A stretch of DNA of 20,033 bases from JANRKF01 sp033763575 (GCA_033763575.1 JANRKF010000019.1:1-20033); one strand, 5' to 3'; positions 1 through 7,202 are shown, counted from the first letter of the stretch. The notes: generated from the letters alone by a model not told the origin. Numbers and translations: made by a program.

Positions 1-1
1 G

Positions 2-1615
2 ATCGTCGCCGATCTGCTGAAAAAGGTAGGCTATGACACCACCATGTATGACGTATCGCGCCTGACCGATATTGTGACGGGCTTTATCGTCACCAACCGG
101 CAGACCGTGCGCGCGAGCCTCGAGCAGCTGGCGACGGCGTATTTTTTCGACATGGTGGAATCGGACGGCCTGCTTAAATTCATTAAGCGCGGCAAAGTTT
201 CCAACGTCACGCTCGATTTTACCGAGCTGGTGCCCGGGGAAGATGCGATCGACACGTTTACCATAACCCGCACGCAGGAACTGGAACTCCCGCGCCAGGT
301 GGACGTGATCTATTTGAACCGCACCGCCGATTACCAGGCGGGCACGCAATCCTCGCAGCGCCAAACGGTAAAGGCGGTGGATTACGCCACGGTCAATTTG
401 CCGCTCGTGCTTTCTGACCAGGAAGCGAAGGTGGTGGCGGACGTGACGCTATATAACGCCTGGGTGGGGCGCGTGCAGTATCAATTTACCGTACCGCCGA
501 AATACGCGCTGCTTGAGCCGACCGATGTGATCACCATCACCAAGGACGGCGCGGCATACCTGATGCGCGTTAATTCGACCAAGCTGGTGCGGAACGGGAT
601 GCAGGAAATCATGGCGGTGGCGGAAGATGTGTCATCCTATGATTTTTACAATCCGGCAGGCACCGGCACGCCGAACCTGCAACCGCCCGCCAGCATTTCG
701 GCGACGCGGCTTGAACTGCTCGATCTTCCGGCTTTCCCTACGGACGGGATCACCGACGCTTACCTGCGCTATGGCGTGGTCGGCCTGGGCGATGATTGGT
801 CGGGCTCGGCGGTGTATCGATCGGATGACGGCGGCGCGAATTACGCCTTGATGCAAGCGCTCACGGCGCAGGCGACGATCGGCGCGGTGCTTAACATTAT
901 CCCTGCCGGGACTGTCTATACTTGGGACACCACCAGCATGATCGACGTTCTGCTTACCTTCGGCCAGCTGCAAAGCGTCACCGACATCGCCGTGCTGAAT
1001 GGCGCGAATGTGTGCGTCATCGGCAACGAGGTGATCCAGTTCCAAACGGCGACCTTGCTTGATACCAACAAGTACCGCCTCTCAAACCTCTTGCGGGGGC
1101 GGCTGGGCACCGAATGGGCTGCGGGCGGGCATGTAGCGGGCGAACGCTTTATTATGCTTACAAACGCCCTTGCGCGGGAATTGGTAGCATCGTCGGCCTG
1201 GAGCATATCCAGGAAGTTTAAGCCGGTCACGATTGGCTCGACGCTCGGCGCTACCACCGCGCAGGATTTTATCTATTCAGCCAACGCCTTAAAACCTTAC
1301 TCGCCGGTGCATATCGCAGGCAGCCGCAGCGCTGGTGATCTCACGATCACTTGGAAGCGGCGCACGCGGATCGGCGGCGACTGGCGGGATGCGGTGGATA
1401 TTCCGCTTTCCGAGGAATCGGAACGCTACGAGGTGGACATCATGAGTGGCGTAACGCTGAAACGCACGATTACCGGCCTTACCAGCCCCACGGCGGTTTA
1501 TACCTCCGCGCAGCAGGTGACGGATTTCGGATCGGCGCAAAGCAGCGTCCTCGTGAATGTCTATCAGCTGTCGGCGGCGGTAGGACGGGGTTATGTGGGA
1601 GTAGCTACAGTATGA
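2..1615 (+). CDS. Phage/GTA-type tail (host-specificity) protein, C-terminal part
   Basis: The frame is open to the left window edge, so this is the C-terminal ~537 residues of a larger gene; the first ATG at 44 is internal. The text resembles the C-terminal half of the large tail tip protein of alphaproteobacterial gene transfer agents and siphophages (Phage-tail_3 region): an early segment rich in 'VSRLTDIVTGF', a later 'LSNLLRGRLGTEWAAGGH' stretch followed by 'GERFIML', both typical of that family. Such proteins sit at the baseplate/tail tip and contact the cell surface. It ends at 1615, two bases before the end of a convergent gene. The family assignment comes from remembered motifs, not a search. 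Confidence is high that it is a real tail gene and moderate on the exact subfamily. Confidence 0.85.
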   Translation: MVADLLKKVGYDTTMYDVSRLTDIVTGFIVTNRQTVRASLEQLATAYFFDMVESDGLLKFIKRGKVSNVTLDFTELVPGEDAIDTFTITRTQELELPRQVDVIYLNRTADYQAGTQSSQRQTVKAVDYATVNLPLVLSDQEAKVVADVTLYNAWVGRVQYQFTVPPKYALLEPTDVITITKDGAAYLMRVNSTKLVRNGMQEIMAVAEDVSSYDFYNPAGTGTPNLQPPASISATRLELLDLPAFPTDGITDAYLRYGVVGLGDDWSGSAVYRSDDGGANYALMQALTAQATIGAVLNIIPAGTVYTWDTTSMIDVLLTFGQLQSVTDIAVLNGANVCVIGNEVIQFQTATLLDTNKYRLSNLLRGRLGTEWAAGGHVAGERFIMLTNALARELVASSAWSISRKFKPVTIGSTLGATTAQDFIYSANALKPYSPVHIAGSRSAGDLTITWKRRTRIGGDWRDAVDIPLSEESERYEVDIMSGVTLKRTITGLTSPTAVYTSAQQVTDFGSAQSSVLVNVYQLSAAVGRGYVGVATV

Positions 1616-1617
1616 AT

Positions 1618-2217
1618 CTAGCGTTCAGCCACTTTACCAGGGCGCACATTGGCAATGCGCCCGGCTTCATCTGTAATGCCCCACGTTTCATCAAACGCGG
1701 CTTTATCAATTCCGGTAACACGGCCTTTTTCAGACTTAAGTGTTGCGCCTTCACCGAGAAATTGATGACTACCAGCGCCCCAAGCGTCTTTGATAACGGT
1801 GGGTTTAGTAACCACTTCATGAAGGAGTTTAGAAGGAGTGCCTTTCGGCCTAAAAAATGCGCCTTCACCATTTATATCGCCGCCTACGACTTCATATCTT
1901 TCGTCCAGGATTTGCTGACCATTCGGCGCGCCACTTCCATCGCGCGGAATAAACGCATCTTCTATTCCACCGGGAAGCTGATTGATAAAAATAAGTTCAC
2001 CGCCTTTTGCAACGATTCGTGATTCTTCCACTTTGCCCGGACTTGTAACAATTTCTTCTCCGGGTTTTGCGGCTCTTACGAGCGTGGGTTTTGTTTTCTT
2101 GCCAAATACTGCTTCTGGCGCCTCAAAGTTTAATTTCGAGGTGTCAACAACTGCGTAATTAATACCGTCGCTGTGTTGGATAGTTTCGCCTGTGTAAGCA
2201 GCGTTAATATCGACCAT
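1618..2217 (-). CDS. Uncharacterised 199-aa protein, reverse-strand insert between tail genes
   Basis: I do not recognise this protein with confidence. It has no signal peptide or membrane segment and is soluble, with many short turns: 'KPTLVRAAKPGEEIVTSPGK' near residues 43-62, 'LLHEVVTKPTVIKDAWGAG' near 131-149 and 'FLGEGATLKSEKGRVTGI' near 153-170. The start at 2217 has a purine-rich AAAGGCGA upstream at good spacing. A TATAAT-like hexamer (complement of 2268-2273) lies upstream in an AT-rich gap, with a TTGACA only 10 bp further up, too close for a standard promoter pair. Being antisense to, and between, two tail genes it looks like a moron, an accessory gene with its own promoter. It could also be a virion-associated cargo protein. 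Gene reality is fairly sure; function is unknown. Confidence 0.72.
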   Translation of the reverse strand: MVDINAAYTGETIQHSDGINYAVVDTSKLNFEAPEAVFGKKTKPTLVRAAKPGEEIVTSPGKVEESRIVAKGGELIFINQLPGGIEDAFIPRDGSGAPNGQQILDERYEVVGGDINGEGAFFRPKGTPSKLLHEVVTKPTVIKDAWGAGSHQFLGEGATLKSEKGRVTGIDKAAFDETWGITDEAGRIANVRPGKVAER

Positions 2218-2347
2218 AAAATTCGCCTTTTTTTATTGAATGTGAAAGTTGCTGAAATGCTCCGGCGATTATAGCCCGTGCGCTGTCAATAGATAGTTAA
2301 GATTCTGTTACATCGCATATTTATCTCAAAAATATGGAGAAAATGCC

Positions 2348-3286
2348 ATGCCAAACACCACTAACCGGGTGAAGCTACCCTATATTCTGCAATCACAATC
2401 GCAGAAAGAGGTCACTCATAACGCATCGCTCGACCTGATCGATGCGCTATTGCAAGCGGCGATGGTCAGCGTGGGCGTCAATACGCCGCCCGGTTCGCCG
2501 GTCGCCGGTGATTGCTATGTCGTCGGCACGTCGCCCACCGGCGCATGGGCGGGGCAGGCAAAGGCGGTTGCCATATTCACCACCGCCTGGAACTTCATAG
2601 TGCCCTGGGAAGGCCTGACGGTGTGGGCGAATGATGCAAATATCCTTAACACCTATGACGGCACCAACTGGATCGCTACCGTCAACCTGGCTTCATTCCA
2701 AAACCTGACCATGCTGGGCGTGAATACCTCGGCAGATGCCACCAACAAGCTATCCGTCGCCAGCGCTGCGATATTGTTTAACCATATCGGCGGCGACATG
2801 CAGGTGAAGATCAACAAGAACGCCGCAGGCAATAAAGCGAGCTTCCTTTTTCAAAACGGGTTTTCCGGCCGTGCGGAGTTCGGGCTGCTGGGCGACGATA
2901 ATTTTACCCTCAAAGTATCGGCGGACGGCTCGACGTTTTTTGATGCGCTGAAAATGCTGGCGGCAAACGGGCGCGTAGCATTGAAAGCCAACGCCACCGG
3001 CTTAAGCGCTGCCGGATCAACGCAGGGCACGGCAACCGCGATCACAAAGCAGACCAATGAATTTACCACCGTCGGCGCATCGCAAGGCGGGATTTTGCCG
3101 TCGCCGGAGCAAGGGGAATTTATTTTTGTGCAAAACAGCGGCGCGAACGCACTCAACGTCTATCCAGCTTCCGGGCACAGCATTAACGCACTATCGGCGA
3201 ACGCGGCATTTTCGCTGGCGGTCGGCAAGAACGCCATGTTTTGGGCGGCGACCGCTAGCAAGTGGTATGCGAATCTTTCCGCATAA
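2348..3286 (+). CDS. DUF2793-type phage tail protein
   Basis: The N-terminal ~105 residues match the DUF2793 pattern seen in alphaproteobacterial prophages: 'LPYILQSQSQKEVTHNASL' (a variant of the usual Q-x-QKEVTHNEAL signature), then 'PPGSPVAGDCYVVG', 'GAWAGQAKAVAIFTTAWNF', 'EGLTVWANDANIL' and 'TYDGTNW'. These domains are thought to sit in tail fibre or tail tip proteins near the baseplate; the biochemical role is not established. The remainder (about 110-312) is a repetitive, small-residue-rich beta region ending in 'FWAATASKWYAN', a common C-terminal pattern in DUF2793-type tail proteins. The start is supported by ATATGGAGAAA just upstream. It is followed directly by a terminator, so it likely closes the tail operon. 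Confidence 0.85.
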   Translation: MPNTTNRVKLPYILQSQSQKEVTHNASLDLIDALLQAAMVSVGVNTPPGSPVAGDCYVVGTSPTGAWAGQAKAVAIFTTAWNFIVPWEGLTVWANDANILNTYDGTNWIATVNLASFQNLTMLGVNTSADATNKLSVASAAILFNHIGGDMQVKINKNAAGNKASFLFQNGFSGRAEFGLLGDDNFTLKVSADGSTFFDALKMLAANGRVALKANATGLSAAGSTQGTATAITKQTNEFTTVGASQGGILPSPEQGEFIFVQNSGANALNVYPASGHSINALSANAAFSLAVGKNAMFWAATASKWYANLSA

Positions 3287-3310
3287 TCTTTTTCACTTTG
3301 TTTAACCCAG

Positions 3311-3333
3311 GCGCCCTTCGAGGCGCTTTTTTT
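3311..3333 (+). terminator. Rho-independent terminator after the DUF2793 gene
   Basis: GCGCC (3311-3315) and GGCGC (3322-3326) form a 5-bp GC stem closed by a CTTCGA loop and are followed immediately by seven T (3327-3333). It lies 24 bp after the tail gene stop and just ahead of the lysis cassette ribosome binding site, so it separates the tail and lysis transcripts or attenuates between them. Confidence 0.8.
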
Positions 3334-3346
3334 ATTGGAGGATTTC

Positions 3347-3535
3347 ATGACTCAAGAAACTGAAGCAGAACATTTGGATATTCACGTTGCCGTGTGCGCC
3401 GAGCGTTACCGTTCGCTCGAGCAGCGGCTTGATCGCATCGAGCGCGTCATGTGGTGGATGCTCTCGACGCTGATCCTGGCGTTGGGCGGCATGGTTTTCC
3501 AAATGTTTATTCTCTTTAGCGGGAGGATCGTATGA
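3347..3535 (+). CDS. Small single-span membrane protein of the lysis cassette
   Basis: This 62-aa protein has an acidic, heptad-like N-terminus ('RSLEQRLDRIERV', about residues 22-34) followed by one hydrophobic helix at about 35-58 ('MWWMLSTLILALGGMVFQMF'). I choose the ATG at 3347 rather than an in-frame ATG at 3335, because the GGAGG at about 3336-3340 is correctly spaced for 3347 and overlaps the earlier codon. It overlaps the following holin-like gene by 4 bases (ATGA type). Position and topology suggest a lysis-accessory or pinholin-like protein, or a tail assembly chaperone of the 'coiled coil plus one TM' kind. The precise role is inferred from context only. Confidence 0.75.
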   Translation: MTQETEAEHLDIHVAVCAERYRSLEQRLDRIERVMWWMLSTLILALGGMVFQMFILFSGRIV

Positions 3536-3984
3536 TTACGCTTCTCGGCGCATTGTTGGGCTTCGCTGGATCGGCGTTTCCCGACCTCATGAAAATGTGG
3601 AAAGACGCCTCTGATAAAAAGCACGAGCTGATGTTGCTGCAAATGCAGATGCAGCAGCAGGCGCAAGGGCATGTGGAACGGCTGGAAGAGATCGGCGCGC
3701 AGGCCGATATTTCCGAGAGCCAGGCGCTCTACAAAACCTATACCACCGGCATTACTTGGGTGGATGCGCTTAACGGCACCGTGCGCCCGGTGATCGCCTA
3801 TGCGTTCTTCATTCTTTACGCCTCGGTGAAACTCCTGGCCTACAATGCGCTGCCGGACGTGGGTGTGCCCTTCGTGGTGGTTTATGACACGCTGTGGACG
3901 CAGGATGACGCCGCGATCTTTGCGGGCATCATCAGCTTCTATTTCGGCCAACGTGCCATGAGCAAAGTGCGGGGCAGAAAATGA
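3532..3984 (+). CDS. Putative three-span phage holin
   Basis: The 150-aa protein has an N-terminal hydrophobic stretch (residues 2-17), a charged, glutamine/methionine-rich coiled-coil-like segment (about 22-60, 'LMLLQMQMQQQAQ'), a clear membrane helix at about 84-104 ('VRPVIAYAFFILYASVKLL') and another at about 125-141 ('DAAIFAGIISFYFGQ'). This is the layout of the three-TM holins of phages and gene transfer agents (GTA_holin_3TM-like). Its product would permeabilise the inner membrane and let the cytosolic endolysin out. It overlaps the endolysin gene by 4 bases and the upstream small membrane protein by 4 bases, a standard lysis operon. The holin role rests on topology and position. Confidence 0.75.
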   Translation: MITLLGALLGFAGSAFPDLMKMWKDASDKKHELMLLQMQMQQQAQGHVERLEEIGAQADISESQALYKTYTTGITWVDALNGTVRPVIAYAFFILYASVKLLAYNALPDVGVPFVVVYDTLWTQDDAAIFAGIISFYFGQRAMSKVRGRK

Positions 3985-4415
3985 GGCACATCACCGAGGA
4001 CGGCCTGCGCCTGATCCGTCGCTTCGAGGGCTTTTCTGCGCTGCCCTATGTCTGCCCGGGTGGATATTTGACCGTCGGTTACGGGCATGTGGTGAAAAAC
4101 CCCGACGCCTTCCATCAGCCGATCACCGAGGACGAAGCTACGCAGATCCTCGCGGTTGATATTCAGGCGGCGGAAAAGGCCGTGTTACGCCTGATCACCG
4201 TGCCGCTAAGGGACGGCCAGTTTGATGCGCTGGTGTCCTTCACCTTCAACCTGGGCGCGGGCGCGCTGCAACGTTCTACGCTTCGGCGCAAGGTGAACCA
4301 GGAGGAGCATGACGACGCTGCCGCCGAGTTCCTAAAATGGGTATGGGCGGGTGGTAGGAAACTAAAAGGGCTGGTGAAGCGTAGAGATGCGGAGGCGCTG
4401 CTTTATCTGTTATAA
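3981..4415 (+). CDS. Endolysin, GH24 (T4/P21-type) lysozyme
   Basis: This N-acetylmuramidase cuts the peptidoglycan glycan chain. The E-x8-C-x5-T catalytic pattern is visible: E16 in 'RRFEGF', C25 in 'YVCPGGYLTVGYGH' and T31. Cysteine in place of the T4 aspartate is common in lambdoid GH24 endolysins. A later 'VSFTFNLGAGAL' is the usual family motif, and 'RRDAEALLYL' closes the fold. At 144 residues it is close to a minimal GH24 enzyme. There is no signal peptide or signal-anchor helix, so release should depend on the upstream holin. It ends convergently with the first DGR target gene, overlapping it by 6 bases. Confidence 0.93.
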   Translation: MRHITEDGLRLIRRFEGFSALPYVCPGGYLTVGYGHVVKNPDAFHQPITEDEATQILAVDIQAAEKAVLRLITVPLRDGQFDALVSFTFNLGAGALQRSTLRRKVNQEEHDDAAAEFLKWVWAGGRKLKGLVKRRDAEALLYLL

Positions 4416-5324
4416 CCCCTGCGAGGGGTCTTCCAAAGCGCGCTGGCGTTGCGTGTCCCTTCTTGCCGCTACAGCCGCTGTGCTTGCCCCCACGACAGCA
4501 GGGGCATTAGTATTGACACTACGACCTGCTACCATTTCTTTTGCAAAATGGTTTTGCAGATATTTCTTTATATCCGTGTTCTCAAAATTACCGTCGTAAC
4601 TTTGTTTCCTATCAAATTGAACGCCTGCAAACAGCGCCTGCCGCGCTACCCATACGCCGCTTGTGTCTTTAAGCCACTTGATGGGCTGCACTTCTATCCA
4701 ACATGCTTCGCCTTTCTGAGGCGTTTTACCATTGGATAGCACGGAGTCGCTATCGTAGGGCTGCGCCTCAACGCGGATATATCGTTTTCCGCGATGCTCG
4801 TATTCAGCATATTCCTTAGCTTTGAACGGCTTGCTGTAAGCATCGTATTTTTCGCCGTCAAAGGTATATTTTTTGCCCGTAGCCTTTAACTGATTCCTTG
4901 AAAAGACTTGTTCCAGTTCTCTGCTTACATTGTCAGCCGCTATCGTCTGCGGATATTCGCCATATTCGACTACATCCACCCCCGAAATTTTTTGCGTAAG
5001 CCTCGCTTCGCTCGGCTTGATGGAAGATGTAACAGATGATGGCAAAGCGGGGCGCGCACCCAGGAGACGCTCGCGCGGGCCGCCGTCGTCACGGACGCCG
5101 ACAACGTGGACGTCGCGGACAGAGCCGCCGCCATCGGAGGAGGCAGACCAAACGTAGCCAGATCGTTGGTTATCGCTGGTTGTATCACTCCCCATGTAGC
5201 CGCCTAACACGATGGCCAAGTCGCTCATGCCAGTCTTGGTACCGTAGCTCTTCATCGCCTGCAGCTGACCATTCCCTCGGTCATCGCCCCAGATTTGTTG
5301 ATCTGTTAAAAATGTTGCTTCCAT
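4410..5324 (-). CDS. DGR target protein 1 (diversified lectin-fold protein carrying VR1)
   Basis: This 304-aa protein carries a variable repeat at residues 56-95, in the N-terminal third. Its text ('FLTDQQIWG', 'YGTKTGMSDLAIVLGG', 'GYVWSASSDGG', 'LLGARPALPSS') resembles the C-type-lectin/FGE-like targets of DGRs and DUF6273-like proteins. The C-terminal two thirds ('VVEYGEYPQTIA', 'KRYIRVEAQPY', 'CWIEVQPIKWLKD', 'ALFAGVQFD', 'DIKKYLQNHFAKEM') resembles what usually comes first in DUF6273 proteins, so the order looks permuted. The two targets share most of their sequence including the tail 'DTQRQRALEDPSQGL'. There is no signal peptide or TM segment. Adenine-directed differences from the template repeat show it is, or was, a DGR substrate. 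It follows the reverse transcriptase, with a 118-bp gap that may carry its own promoter. Confidence 0.9.
   Translation of the reverse strand: MEATFLTDQQIWGDDRGNGQLQAMKSYGTKTGMSDLAIVLGGYMGSDTTSDNQRSGYVWSASSDGGGSVRDVHVVGVRDDGGPRERLLGARPALPSSVTSSIKPSEARLTQKISGVDVVEYGEYPQTIAADNVSRELEQVFSRNQLKATGKKYTFDGEKYDAYSKPFKAKEYAEYEHRGKRYIRVEAQPYDSDSVLSNGKTPQKGEACWIEVQPIKWLKDTSGVWVARQALFAGVQFDRKQSYDGNFENTDIKKYLQNHFAKEMVAGRSVNTNAPAVVGASTAAVAARRDTQRQRALEDPSQGL
4998..5018 (-). other. DGR target hairpin downstream of VR1
   Basis: On the coding strand AAGCC and GGCTT pair (5 bp), followed inward by tandem G-A/A-G mismatches and the GCGAAGC minihairpin core. The same 21 bases lie at the same 23-bp distance from VR2 and are absent downstream of the template repeat. 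In the Bordetella phage DGR a hairpin just after VR promotes retrohoming; the role here is inferred by analogy. The bases also encode target residues. Confidence 0.6.
5042..5158 (-). repeat. DGR variable repeat 1 (VR1)
   Basis: This 117-bp segment aligns without gaps to the template repeat at 7805-7921. Read on the coding strand it differs at 15 positions, 14 of them template adenines (changed to G, C or T) and one a template T changed to G. The GC-rich end next to the hairpin (CTCCTGGGTGCGCGCCCC) is identical in TR and both VRs and is the likely initiation-of-mutagenic-homology site. An adjacent A/C difference (C in both VRs, A in TR) fits the usual IMH/IMH* distinction. Except perhaps that site, every change alters the amino acid. 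Residues 66-85 are the variable face. Confidence 0.95.
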
Positions 5325-5367
5325 AGTGATGTAACGTCCTTGGCAAGTACGGCTATTTATCTAGCCG

Positions 5368-5376
5368 ATTGTATCA
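5368..5376 (-). promoter_or_regulatory. Candidate extended -10 promoter for target 1
   Basis: On the minus strand TGATACAAT forms an extended -10 (TG-n-TACAAT) in the AT-rich gap between the reverse transcriptase and target 1. No convincing -35 is visible. Downstream, CGGCTA/TAGCCG (5350-5367) makes a perfect 6-bp hairpin in the presumed leader. The start codon at 5324 has only a distant AAGGA, so translation may be weak or leader-controlled. Confidence 0.35.
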
Positions 5377-5442
5377 TAAAGTGATTAAGAATGATTATGA
5401 AGTTATTATTACATATACATCTTAATGAAAAACAAAGAAAAT

Positions 5443-6492
5443 CTAATCCATATCATTGGTTTGTAAGGATTTTCGTGCCTTTCTTAAGCTGTTCAATCGA
5501 TTATTAATGAATTTCCTGTCTTTTGTGCCTTCCGAATGCGCCAGAAACGCTGCCTGCCTTGCTGTTAGGTAGTCGTCATCTATGACGCCCGCCATGTAGT
5601 AATGCGCGATGGTTTTCAGATAATGCCTTTGCCGCTCCCTGGCCGATGCCCGAATAGATCGGACGATCTTGCCGGTGGCCGTGAGCTTGTGGTTATAGCC
5701 CAGAAAATCTATCCCGTTCTTGACCATCCCTACTTGAGTTTTTGCATTGAGCTTCAAGCGCAGTTTCTGAATGCAGGCATTCTCTATCTCAGCCTTGCAC
5801 ATTTGCAAAAATTCCTTGTTTTCGCCAAGCAGAACAAAATCATCCATATAGCGGATGTAGCAGGCGACACGCAGTTTTTCTTTTATCAGCCGGTCTATCT
5901 CGTCCAGGTAAAGCAGCGCAAACCACTGGCTCGTCTGATTGCCTAGCGGAATCCCTTTAACATCATGGCCGCGCGATCTTATGACTATTTCCATGAACCA
6001 CATCTCATCTTCCGAAAATCCGCACTTCCGCAGTTTGGATAGCAATATATTGTGGTCTATGCTTTGGAAGTATTTTGATATGTCGCATTTCAGAAAATAG
6101 AAATTATTGCCGCCAGTATTAACGTACAATTTCCGCAGGAATCCGTGCAGCCGATGCACCGCAAAATCGGTGCCTTTCTTCTTCCGAGATGCGGCGTTAT
6201 CATAGATCAGCCTGTTTTCTAGTCTCGGCTCGATCACATGCTTACAGAAGCACATAAGGACAACCCTGTCCTTGTATGGCAACGCTTCGATCAGGCGTTC
6301 TTTCGGGTCATACACCTTGAAAATCTTGTATTTCCCGAGCTTGTAGGTTTTGTTCGCCAGCTCTTTCACAAGTTTGCTGATATTGTTAGCAAGCTCCATT
6401 TCAAACATTATCGTTGCGCGCTTATGCTGCTTGCTAATGCGGCAAAATTCATGAGCCGCCAGCAACTTCTCGAACGTAAATATGTGTTTCAC
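5443..6492 (-). CDS. DGR reverse transcriptase
   Basis: This 349-aa protein is an RNA-dependent DNA polymerase that would copy the TR RNA into adenine-mutagenised cDNA. Visible motifs: 'FLKCDISKYFQSID' with the first catalytic Asp at D137; 'GIPLGNQTSQW' at 180-190, with the SQ form that distinguishes DGR enzymes from the QGxxxSP of group II and retron types; 'YIRYMDDFVLL' with the YMDD box at 215-218; and a thumb-side 'GIDFLGYNHKL'. The length is normal for DGR enzymes. The start is GTG at 6490-6492, with GGAGG ideally placed; no ATG fits as well. It follows the two-helix membrane gene by 64 bp and precedes target 1. Unusually, template and Avd are not adjacent but in another transcription unit over 1.3 kb away. 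Confidence 0.96.
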   Translation of the reverse strand: MKHIFTFEKLLAAHEFCRISKQHKRATIMFEMELANNISKLVKELANKTYKLGKYKIFKVYDPKERLIEALPYKDRVVLMCFCKHVIEPRLENRLIYDNAASRKKKGTDFAVHRLHGFLRKLYVNTGGNNFYFLKCDISKYFQSIDHNILLSKLRKCGFSEDEMWFMEIVIRSRGHDVKGIPLGNQTSQWFALLYLDEIDRLIKEKLRVACYIRYMDDFVLLGENKEFLQMCKAEIENACIQKLRLKLNAKTQVGMVKNGIDFLGYNHKLTATGKIVRSIRASARERQRHYLKTIAHYYMAGVIDDDYLTARQAAFLAHSEGTKDRKFINNRLNSLRKARKSLQTNDMD

Positions 6493-6556
6493 GCAGCCCT
6501 CCGATATGCATGGAAGAAGCCACCGAAACTTTCGTCTCCGACTCTCCTCCGGTGTG

Positions 6557-6757
6557 TTATTTCCTGACTATATGCAGCGCGAATATTCCCGCGATTACGG
6601 CTGAAAGCCCGAGCATCCACCACGGATGCATACCAAAATGCACCAACCAGCCACCGATGCAGCCAGCAAATGCTATGAATCCGCAAATCAGGTTTTCAAT
6701 GAATTCAGCGATCGGAGAACGTTTAGGCTCTTCTTCACCATATATTTTATACCCCAT
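6557..6757 (-). CDS. Two-helix small membrane protein, copy A
   Basis: The 66-aa protein has an acidic/basic head (residues 1-16) and two hydrophobic helices ('LICGFIAFAGCIGGWLVHFG' about 19-38 and 'WWMLGLSAVIAGIFALHIV' about 42-61). A paralogue lies at 15998-16192, sharing the MGYK start, 'FIEN', 'CIGGWLVHFGM' and 'WWMLGLSA'. The ATG at 6757 is chosen over one 39 bases upstream because GGGAGG is well placed and the paralogue starts at the equivalent residue. It begins inside the last codons of the repressor gene (11-bp overlap). It resembles phage small membrane proteins of unknown function; superinfection exclusion or signalling at the inner membrane are possibilities, without direct support. 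Confidence 0.8.
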   Translation of the reverse strand: MGYKIYGEEEPKRSPIAEFIENLICGFIAFAGCIGGWLVHFGMHPWWMLGLSAVIAGIFALHIVRK

Positions 6758-7124
6758 GCTGCCCTCCCTTTGCGATCTCGCGCACGAAGGCGGCAATGCT
6801 GTTGCGGACTTCGGGCGAACTAATCAAGGTAAAATCCTGCACCAGATGGATCGCCTGCGTGGTGAGTCGATCCACCGTCGGCTGGTAATCATCCGACTCA
6901 GGAAGCGCATAAAAATACAGCGGCGAGACTTCCAGCACTTGTGCTAACTCGAACAACCGGCGCGCGCTGACGCTATTGGTGCCGCGTTCGTATTTCTGGA
7001 TTTGCTGGAACGTGATGCCCATGCGCTTGGCGAGCAAATCCTGGCTCATACCCATCATTTTGCGGCGCAGCCGGAGATGGGAGCCTATAGTGACGTCCAA
7101 GGGGTAGGGCTTTTTCTTTTCCAT
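6747..7124 (-). CDS. XRE-family repressor (CI-like)
   Basis: The 125-aa protein has an N-terminal helix-turn-helix: 'IGSHLRLRRKMMGMSQDLLAKRMGITFQQIQKYERG' spans about residues 13-48 and is split as 'GMSQDLLAKRMGITFQQIQK', the typical XRE recognition segment of alphaproteobacterial regulators. A C-terminal helical part (about 75-125) may mediate dimerisation; there is no LexA-like protease domain. I choose the ATG at 7124 because the protein text upstream of it (from 7169) is poor and lacks a ribosome binding site. It is divergent from a smaller XRE gene, and the shared 130-bp gap holds a 25-bp palindrome, which looks like a lysis/lysogeny switch. Downstream genes (membrane protein, reverse transcriptase) may be in its transcript. 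Confidence 0.87.
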   Translation of the reverse strand: MEKKKPYPLDVTIGSHLRLRRKMMGMSQDLLAKRMGITFQQIQKYERGTNSVSARRLFELAQVLEVSPLYFYALPESDDYQPTVDRLTTQAIHLVQDFTLISSPEVRNSIAAFVREIAKGGQHGV

Positions 7125-7177
7125 ACCAATCCGAGAAGAATTTTCGCATTTCAGCACTGAATTTCGCATAATAGGAA

Positions 7178-7202
7178 GATATTTCGCAATCTGCGAAATA
7201 TC
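7178..7202. promoter_or_regulatory. Operator palindrome in the divergent XRE region
   Basis: A perfect inverted repeat with 11-bp arms, GATATTTCGCA (7178-7188) and TGCGAAATATC (7192-7202), is separated by ATC. Two further TTTCGCA half-sites lie at 7142-7148 and 7162-7168. Between divergent XRE genes this is the expected form of a repressor operator set. Confidence 0.75.

Noticed and set aside
1351..2022. 223-aa plus-strand frame spanning the end of the tail gene and the reverse-strand gene
   Set aside because: It overlaps two better-supported genes in other frames and has no family pattern.
4413..4430. ACCCCT/AGGGGT hairpin between endolysin and target 1 as an intrinsic terminator
   Set aside because: There is no T-run on either strand after the stem, and the same hairpin inside target 2 is read through to the VWA gene.
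4410..5324. Target 1 as a tail fibre receptor-binding protein, as in Bordetella phage
   Set aside because: It is on the strand opposite the tail genes, follows the RT on the repressor side, and its paralogue is in the AAA+/VWA operon. Virion location cannot be fully excluded.
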